The notes beneath the pieces were generated by a model that was not told the origin of the DNA, did not search any database, and saw only the letters and a list, made by a program, of their open reading frames with translations. Of a DNA stretch of 64,000 nucleotides, positions 62,501 to 64,000 are shown piece by piece. This DNA comes from Poronia punctata. Its lineage: Eukaryota; Ascomycota; Sordariomycetes; Xylariales; Xylariaceae. Numbering within the stretch: the stretch's first letter is position 1; every line of letters starts with the position of its first letter. The position numbers were made by a program, and so were the translations under genes. Where the stretch lies: NCBI GenBank assembly GCA_022579005.1, contig MU401559.1:62001-126000 (forward strand), written 5' to 3'.

Positions 62501-64000
62501 TTTTTATTTTTATAGCTAATTATTATAAAATAATAAATTAATTTTAACTTTTAAAGCTATAATAATTAAAAAAACTAAGTATTTATTAAAAGCTTTTAAG
62601 CTTGCTTTTAATAATAAGTTTATAATAAAATATATAGTAATATTGCTATATTTTATATAAAAAAAAAAATTAGCAAAAGCTTTTTATAATAAATATTATA
62701 ACTAACTTTACTAATAGCTATTATATATATATATTTTCTATTAGCATATAAGCGCTACGCTTTTATTTTAGTTTATTGTTTATTTTACTAGTTTACGCCT
62801 TAGCATACTTAATATAAAAAAAAAATAGTACTATATATTATTATATATTATAAGCGCAAACTATAGCTTTATTACGTATTTAAAACCTTATTAAATTAAT
62901 TTTAAATTATTTTAATACTTACTATTTAATTATAGCAGCTTATTAGCACTGCTTAGCTACGCTTATTAAAATAATAATATGCTTTAAAAAACATAGCCTT
63001 TTTTAAATAGTTTATATTTACTAATTAAGTTAAAATATAAATATTAAATTTTTTTAGTTAAAATAATAAAACTAATAATTAAATAGCTAAAAAAAAAGGC
63101 AATTTACTATATATTTTATTTAAAGTTACTATAGCAGTAGCACTTTTATTATAGCTTAAAAAACTATAGCAGCGCTAGTAAAAAAAGTTAATAAATATTA
63201 TTTAAGTTAAAAAACTAAATATATACTATTATATATAATAATATTATAATATAGCAACGTTATTAGTTACTTATAAATATTGCTATAAGCTACTATAAAG
63301 TAGCTAGCTTTTATTATAAAAGCTATAATATTTTTTTTACTACTAAAAGGTAGCTATTATTTTAAATAATAATAAAATTTTATTTTACTTTTTTATACTT
63401 ATATAAGTTTTTTTTAAGTATAAGTACTTATTATTATATACTTTTTAAGCTTTTATACTTTTTAATTAATATTTAATTAGCTATATATTAATATTAGCAA
63501 AACTAAGCAGTGCTAATAGTAATATACTGCTTAAAATTTTTAATTTTTATATACTTACTAGCTTTATTTAAGTTAAAAACATAGCTTAAAAGCTTTTTAT
63601 TTAAGTAAGCTATTTTTAATAAATTATTTATATAAAAAAATTTAAAAGTTAACTTATAAAACTATTTTTTTAGCTAGTTAAAAAAAAGTTAAAAAAATAT
63701 AATTTTAAGTGCTTTTTATGCTTTTAAATTTTAATATATAAGTAAAGTATTAAAACTAGTACTTATAATGCTTATTGTGCTTAAAAAAACTAAAAAATTA
63801 AATATATACTTAAGTGCTTTTAAAGCTTTTAGTACTTATTAAAAGTATTAATAAAAGCTATAGCATACTTTAGTAATTAAAGTATACTTTAGCATACTAA
63901 CGTTATTAATAGCTATAAATTACTATAGTAGTTATAAAAAAAAGCTTATAACTACTTTTTTTATATACTTACTAACTTTATTTAAGTTAAAAACATAGCT

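Larger units (their letters stand above)
57025..64000. other. AT-rich island, RIP-like, no reading frames
   Basis: About 7 kb, running off the right edge of the window, has extreme AT content and no open frame of 60 codons on either strand. TpA is abundant and most CpA/TpG contexts are missing, which is the hallmark of repeat-induced point mutation in ascomycetes. Such blocks usually are old transposons or centromere-type heterochromatin. I cannot identify the original element. Two tandem repeats lie inside (57045-57160 and 59155-59568). The left boundary is sharp, within a few tens of bases of a poly-T run at 57026-57040. Confidence 0.85.

Noticed and set aside
57025..64000. Mitochondrial DNA or a mitochondrial insertion as the source of the AT-rich block
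   Set aside because: No mitochondrial gene frames, tRNAs or GC clusters were recognised, and the near absence of many C contexts fits RIP-type mutation better.

Overview
The window is nuclear DNA of a filamentous ascomycete (Pezizomycotina; Sordariomycetes or Leotiomycetes is my guess from gene content, not proven). The evidence is short GT-AG introns (about 50-185 bp) with CTAAC-type branch sites, typical fungal families (OPT transporter, DUF3405, DUF1996, paxillin-like LIM protein, Ino1, Pif1), and a very AT-rich block at the right end that looks like the product of RIP-type mutation. I reconstructed twelve protein genes by joining exons across introns with matching phase; most are not visible as single open frames.

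Layout. 1-7.6 kb: gene-poor, full of TAGG/CCTA micro-repeats, poly-C runs and a recurrent octamer. 7.6-8.0 kb: a small double-CxxC protein (-). 11.5-13.5 kb: GH47 alpha-mannosidase (-). 14.2-16.0 kb: a piggyBac-transposase-derived gene (+) whose catalytic aspartates look degraded. 17.0-19.6 kb: oligopeptide transporter (+). 20.4-22.7 kb: DUF3405 type II membrane protein (-). 22.7-28.1 kb: gene-free. 28.1-30.5 kb: LIM protein (-), including a hidden N-terminal zinc-binding exon. 30.5-36.4 kb: gene-free. 36.4-38.1 kb: myo-inositol-1-phosphate synthase (+). 40.4-42.3 kb: 4-coumarate-CoA-ligase-like enzyme ending in SKL, a peroxisomal signal (+). 44.2-45.9 kb: secreted DUF1996 protein in seven exons (+). 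46.4-48.7 kb: PIF1-type helicase (-). 49.2-50.9 kb: aldo/keto reductase fused to a RidA-like domain (-). 52.7-56.0 kb: 988-residue membrane protein of a family I cannot name (+). 57.0-64.0 kb: AT-rich island without reading frames, holding a 29-bp and a 39/42-bp tandem repeat.

The genes do not form a pathway or an obvious cluster. GH47, DUF3405, OPT, DUF1996 and the large membrane protein concern the secretory path or cell surface, but neighbouring position alone does not link them. Two 10-N gaps are present. The one at 43.5 kb is flanked by near-copies of the same sequence and is probably an assembly artefact.

The observations I rate most worth following are the AKR-RidA fusion, the piggyBac-derived gene with a broken catalytic triad but an intact frame, the octamer TACGAGTA (about 31 copies by eye, none in exons), and the unusual context of surviving cytosines in the AT-rich island. 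No tRNA, rRNA or CRISPR was seen.
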